Below, piece after piece: positions 33,509 to 36,587 of a stretch of 36,587 bases of DNA. The stretch spans positions 1 to 36,587 of the forward strand of contig JAFEII010000031.1 in the NCBI GenBank assembly GCA_017495165.1, written 5' to 3'. A program made the translations under genes and the position numbers. This DNA comes from Hydromonas sp. GTDB taxonomy: Bacteria; Pseudomonadota; Gammaproteobacteria; Burkholderiales; Burkholderiaceae. Within the stretch, counting starts at the first letter, position 1. Each line of letters opens with the position of its first letter. The notes under the pieces were generated by a model that saw only the letters and a list, made by a program, of their open reading frames with translations, was not told the origin of the DNA and searched no databases.

Positions 33509-34417
33509 TCAATCCTGCTGAATCCCCGCCAAAGACCATTCACTACCAACGCCCGCCACTTTACTAAAGTGCCACACCTCAGAGAACGATTCAGGCGCAG
33601 GCGCATCGGAGCACTGAATTTGCCCCGTAAAACGCACCGAGCCAATATCAAGCGCGCCTTGCGTCACCAAACTGGTCACAACCGCATTGAGCTCTAAAAC
33701 ATCAGTGGTTTGAGTCATTGAGCCACGTTCAGCAATTTGTAATTGCGCCTCAGCAAACATTTCAGGGGTTAAAAAACGGCGCAAATCATCCGTGTCTTTT
33801 TTATCATTGGCCGCTTGCAAGCGAATAAAATAGCTTTTTGCAAGACGTAAAAACTCATCAGGCACGACATGTGTTGGCGCTTGCAAGCCAGCAGCACCTG
33901 CGCCACCAAACTGATTTAAACCTTGATTGACGCCCGCATTGTGCAAGTCATTCGAGCGATGAAAGCCATTTTGTCCAAACGGTGTATTTTGCGCACCCGC
34001 TTGCGGGCCTGCTTGCTTGAGGCGCATCATCCCCACAACCATGCGAATCACAAAAAAAGCCACGCCAGCCAACAGCAACATGGTCAACAAACTGCTCAAA
34101 CCCTCGCCCAAACCCAAGTGCGAAAACAATGCGGCCAATCCAAGCCCTGCCGCAATCCCTGCAATGGGCCCCATCCATTTACTCGCGGTGCTTGGTTTGG
34201 CTGGCGTATTTGCAGCGGTGGGCGCGGCTTGGTTGGCGCGTTGCTGCGTGCTGGCAGCAGAAGGCTGCACAGGCGCTTTGCTCTGCTCAACGCTGCGTTG
34301 CATGCCTGTTGAGCGCTTATTGCCCATGCGGGCAGCTTGTGCATCGGTCACAATACCCGCTAGGGCGATAACACTAATGCTGAATGCGACAATGCCGCGT
34401 TTGATGAATGATTTCAT
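33509..34417 (-). CDS. Tim44-domain membrane/periplasmic protein
   Basis: A 302-residue protein with a signal peptide (1-30, ending AQA then A), a Gln/Ala/Pro-rich stretch (40-85), a hydrophobic segment with a Gly-rich loop (about 90-135, WMGPIAGIAAGLGLAALFSH and SLLTMLLLAGVAFFVIRMVV), a second Gln/Asn/Gly-rich linker (140-190), and a Tim44-type domain (about 185-302, ending SEVWHFSKVAG-type sequence). Such proteins are common in Burkholderiales; the Tim44 domain binds lipids or partner proteins in mitochondria, but the bacterial role is unknown. The ATG at 34417 is chosen because it opens the signal peptide. The upstream start at 34486 would add a Cys-rich stretch. Confidence 0.78.
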   Translation of the reverse strand: MKSFIKRGIVAFSISVIALAGIVTDAQAARMGNKRSTGMQRSVEQSKAPVQPSAASTQQRANQAAPTAANTPAKPSTASKWMGPIAGIAAGLGLAALFSHLGLGEGLSSLLTMLLLAGVAFFVIRMVVGMMRLKQAGPQAGAQNTPFGQNGFHRSNDLHNAGVNQGLNQFGGAGAAGLQAPTHVVPDEFLRLAKSYFIRLQAANDKKDTDDLRRFLTPEMFAEAQLQIAERGSMTQTTDVLELNAVVTSLVTQGALDIGSVRFTGQIQCSDAPAPESFSEVWHFSKVAGVGSEWSLAGIQQD

Positions 34418-34837
34418 GGCGTACTCTTTACAAAAAATGTTGCTGCAAAAAACGCAGCATGTTGCGCTGCGCAGATAACAAGGCAATCGCGAATGCGATA
34501 TACCTTATCGTATTATATATAGACGTGTTGCGTCATTTCAAGCCGCTGGCGCGCTTTTACCGATCAAAAAATCATGTTTACCCAATTCAATGTCAAGTGT
34601 CGCGTATAAAATGCTTTGTCCTACGGGCGTGCGCATGGCTTACTCTTTGTTTGACTTGATTTTGGGGCTAACTGAAACTGTGCTTAAAAATAAAAAGGCT
34701 GGCAAACTGGCGCACGCGATGTGGCGCAGGGTTATTTTGTTCACAATGAGGGTTTTGCATAACCAATTAACCCAGCCGCCCCTATTTATTGAGGCGGAAA
34801 AATGACGAGCCATGTGGGTTTTTCATGCGTTTTATCT
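34418..34837. other. Intergenic region upstream of the Tim44-domain gene
   Basis: About 420 bases without a supported gene. A plus-strand frame at 34635-34805 (MAYSLFDLILGLTETVLKNK onward, ending IEAEK) looks mildly protein-like but has no ribosome site. Small GC hairpins occur at 34440-34480 (GCTGC/GCAGC). The Tim44 gene's promoter should be here, but no clear boxes stand out. Confidence 0.3.
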
Positions 34838-34870
34838 AAAAAATGGTTCGGGAAACCCGAACCATTTTTT
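34838..34870. terminator. Bidirectional terminator
   Basis: A perfect 15-bp inverted repeat: AAAAAATGGTTCGGG (34838-34852) and CCCGAACCATTTTTT (34856-34870) with a 3-base loop; T-runs on both strands. Confidence 0.92.
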
Positions 34871-34882
34871 CAAATCACAAAA

Positions 34883-34920
34883 ATCACAACAAAGTGGTTT
34901 TTTACTTTGTTGTGCAAAGG
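34883..34920 (-). repeat. 38-bp palindromic dispersed repeat, copy 2
   Basis: On the minus strand CCTTTGCACAACAAAGTAAA then AAACCACTTTGTTGTGAT; 33 of 38 bases match the copy at 19501-19538. Here the arms CACAACAAAGT and ACTTTGTTGTG (34904-34914 and 34885-34895) are perfect over 11 bp, and the hairpin, with the T-rich run beyond it, probably also ends the OmpA-domain transcript. Confidence 0.7.
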
Positions 34921-34928
34921 TCTCAACA

Positions 34929-35702
34929 TTACTTCGCAGAACCCTCAATTGCGATGTCAACACGACGATTCGGTTGCAAACATGCAATGACCGCTTTAGA
35001 TGCAGGGCCAGCACATGTCACTGTCGGTTGGCTTGAGCCCACACCCTGAGTAACAATCAAATTACTGGCGATGCCCTGAGCAGCCAAATATTGTTTCACC
35101 GTGTTGGCGCGATTTTGAGACAACACCATGTTTTTAGCATCAGAACCAATACGGTCTGTATGACCCGTAATCACAATAGACTTTAGGTTATAGCCATCGC
35201 GGATTTGCTGAGCCAAGCGGTTGAGTTTTTCTTTGCCAACAGGTTGCAAGTCATTAAAAGTCGAACCCCCAAACGCAAACAAACCATCCGCACCCAAAGA
35301 AACATTTTGAACAGGTTTGGCCTGAGGCTGAGACGGATTCACATACGCCTCACAAGACTTCTCACGCCAAAAAAGCCCCTTAACCCGAGTGTCTTTATCA
35401 TATTGAACCTGATACTGACAGGTGACATAAGGCCCACCCACTTTACCCGTGTAAAAGTTAAATGCATAATTCCATATTTTTGAGTTACCAATACCTTCTG
35501 AATAATGCGGATTACCGATCAACAAACGCACTTGATCCTTGTTTTGCCCAAACGCAACTTTTTGTAAATCGGCGATGTTGACAAAATCACCCGTCTTTAA
35601 ATAAGTCGCATCCAAGTCTGGGAACGACACGGGCGCAGCATCTTCAGCCCAAACCGCTGTGTTGATCAATACGCCAAACAGCGCAATATATAATTTCTTC
35701 AT
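34929..35702 (-). CDS. BamE-like/OmpA-domain protein, TpgA-like autotransporter partner
   Basis: A 257-residue periplasmic protein with a signal peptide (1-19, ending AVWA). Residues about 40-118 form a BamE/SmpA-OmlA-like domain (LQKVAFGQNKDQVRLLIGNP ... GIGNSKIWNYAFNFYTG), and residues about 135-257 an OmpA C-terminal peptidoglycan-binding domain (SIVITGHTDRIGSDAKN, LSQNRANTVKQYL, CLQPNRRVDI). This pair of domains is that of TpgA, which in Acinetobacter binds the trimeric autotransporter AtaA and holds it to peptidoglycan. Here too the gene directly follows an autotransporter gene on the same strand, 114 bases downstream. A role as stabiliser of the adhesin is therefore likely; direct evidence is lacking. 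The ATG follows GAAGAAATT. Confidence 0.8.
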   Translation of the reverse strand: MKKLYIALFGVLINTAVWAEDAAPVSFPDLDATYLKTGDFVNIADLQKVAFGQNKDQVRLLIGNPHYSEGIGNSKIWNYAFNFYTGKVGGPYVTCQYQVQYDKDTRVKGLFWREKSCEAYVNPSQPQAKPVQNVSLGADGLFAFGGSTFNDLQPVGKEKLNRLAQQIRDGYNLKSIVITGHTDRIGSDAKNMVLSQNRANTVKQYLAAQGIASNLIVTQGVGSSQPTVTCAGPASKAVIACLQPNRRVDIAIEGSAK

Positions 35703-35816
35703 AATTTCTTCATTCTTGAATTAAAAAACGTTTAAACAATTGAGTGACACCTTAGCCGGCTTTCAGGGTGGGTCAAAAATCAACCCAAACCCAAAAGCCG
35801 TACCAAAACCTAAGGA

Positions 35817-36587
35817 TTAATCCCAGACCTGCGTCACGCCTGCGCGTGCACCAATCTTACCTTCTTGCGATGCAGACAGACCACCCGACAAACTCCAGCG
35901 CCCATTATCTGAGGTCTTACGTGCAGAAATACCCAGCGCAGATTGTCCATCATAGTAACCAACCCCCATGTATGTGGTGAACTTACCCACAACATACGGT
36001 GCTGCTTCCATCGCCATCGACGCTGCAATACCACCTTTAAGCTCTTTCGCTGTCTTATTGATCAAATTGGTCACTTGACTTCTAGACTGATCGATCAAAT
36101 TAGTCACATTGGCTTGAGAATCCTGCAATTGGCTGACATTCACCGCATCCGTAGGCGCAGCACCGGCAGCAACATTGGTGATGCGACGTTCAGCACCAGC
36201 CGAGCCCACCGAAACCTCACCAACAGGTGCCGTACCAACTGCGCTACCACCTGGGTTATAAGCAGCCTGACTCAAAGTCGAACCATTTGCCACAGAGTTC
36301 GCACCCAATGCCACAGAGTTATTTTGTGACGCATTCGCATTGGTACCCATCGCAATCGAATCTGTACCACTTGCGGTTGCACCATAACCTTGAGCAATCG
36401 AACCATCACCCGAAGCCACTGCTTTAGGTCCAATCGCAATTGAGTTTTGACCCAACGCTTGTGAATCGGCCTCAGTAGAGTTTGCATGGAAGTACTTCGT
36501 ACCACTGTTGTAAACATTCGAAATCGAGGTTGACAACGAATTGTAGTTATTCACCACCGTCGTCGACAAAGACGCCACCGAGCTGTT
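35817..36587 (-). CDS. Trimeric autotransporter adhesin (YadA-type), C-terminal part
   Basis: The frame is open to the right edge of the window, so only the last 256 or so residues are seen. They hold YadA-type head repeats of about 14 residues (NSIAIGPKAVASGD, GSIAQGYGATASGT, DSIAMGTNANASQN, NSVALGANSVANGS), a neck (RRITNVAAGAAPTDAVNVSQ), a coiled-coil stalk (QANVTNLIDQSRSQVTNLIN) and the four-strand YadA anchor (AASMAMEAAPYVVGKFTTYM through GVTQVWD). Three such chains form an outer-membrane barrel and display a surface adhesin. The last residues are WD: most anchors end in an aromatic residue. A TpgA-like gene follows and is probably its partner. Length, signal peptide and further head repeats lie outside the window. 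Confidence 0.9.
   Translation of the reverse strand, partial: NSSVASLSTTVVNNYNSLSTSISNVYNSGTKYFHANSTEADSQALGQNSIAIGPKAVASGDGSIAQGYGATASGTDSIAMGTNANASQNNSVALGANSVANGSTLSQAAYNPGGSAVGTAPVGEVSVGSAGAERRITNVAAGAAPTDAVNVSQLQDSQANVTNLIDQSRSQVTNLINKTAKELKGGIAASMAMEAAPYVVGKFTTYMGVGYYDGQSALGISARKTSDNGRWSLSGGLSASQEGKIGARAGVTQVWD

Noticed and set aside
34635-34805. Small plus-strand frame (MAYSLFDLILGL...)
   Set aside because: No ribosome site and no known family; kept only as a note in the intergenic entry.
35750-35815. CCTTAG ... CTAAGG pair flanking the end of the adhesin gene
   Set aside because: Short arms and a 54-base interior with only patchy pairing; not convincing as a terminator or mobile-element end.

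Overview
The window is most likely from a betaproteobacterium, probably of the order Burkholderiales. The basis is protein families rather than any RNA gene: a two-domain (kinase-like plus GNAT) N-acetylglutamate synthase, YggX, a very long FAD/Fe-S oxidoreductase with an N-terminal DUF3683-type region, and a glutaredoxin paired with a Do-like protease homologue. Base composition is middling, with AT-rich intergenic regions. Most transcription units end in clear intrinsic terminators. I see no rRNA, tRNA or CRISPR array.

Layout, left to right. (1) 1-3.4 kb: a periplasmic EF-hand protein, the DEAD-box helicase RhlE, a LysE-type exporter and a small Lys/Ala/Pro-rich protein. (2) 3.4-4 kb: a scar holding the end of an OmpA-domain gene and the frameshifted end of an IS3-family transposase. 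(3) 4-6.6 kb: a minus-strand set of small envelope/stress proteins (DUF1328, a frameshifted DUF883/YqjD-ElaB gene, a YqjE-like protein, a small membrane protein, a BON protein), divergent from a Crp/Fnr regulator. (4) 6.8-11 kb: glutaredoxin, a Do/HtrA homologue whose catalytic His is Gln, a patchwork of intergenic repeats, and a BaeSR-like two-component system. (5) 11-16.4 kb: the giant FAD/Fe-S oxidoreductase, a small lipoprotein cytochrome c and an NlpC/P60 peptidase. (6) 16.8-21 kb: feoAB behind a probable Fur-controlled promoter, yggX and argA. (7) 21.5-29.2 kb: a complete polyol ABC uptake operon (binding lipoprotein, two permeases, HAD phosphatase, ATPase), a SorC-type regulator and a D-arabinitol/mannitol-type dehydrogenase. 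(8) 29.3-31.3 kb: a two-gene sugar module, a CAP59/CMT1-like glycosyltransferase and a DegT-fold enzyme with His at the PLP-lysine position, as in the 3-dehydratase ColD. (9) 31.5-34.4 kb: rlmJ, an M29-like metallopeptidase and a Tim44-domain protein. (10) 34.9 kb to the end: a BamE-like/OmpA fusion resembling TpgA, just downstream of a trimeric autotransporter whose 5' part lies outside the window.

How the genes work together. The polyol operon takes up and oxidises a sugar alcohol under its own regulator, with a promoter whose -35 box lies in a direct repeat; no pentulose or hexulose kinase is in the window. The autotransporter and its TpgA-like partner look like a surface-adhesin system tied to peptidoglycan, and the OmpA scar at 3.6 kb shows that a related gene once existed elsewhere. 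The most unusual observations are the His-less HtrA homologue, the ColD-like/CAP59-like gene pair, the adhesin-TpgA pair with its scar, and a 38-bp palindromic repeat present twice, 15 kb apart. I did not find a clearly undescribed multi-gene system.
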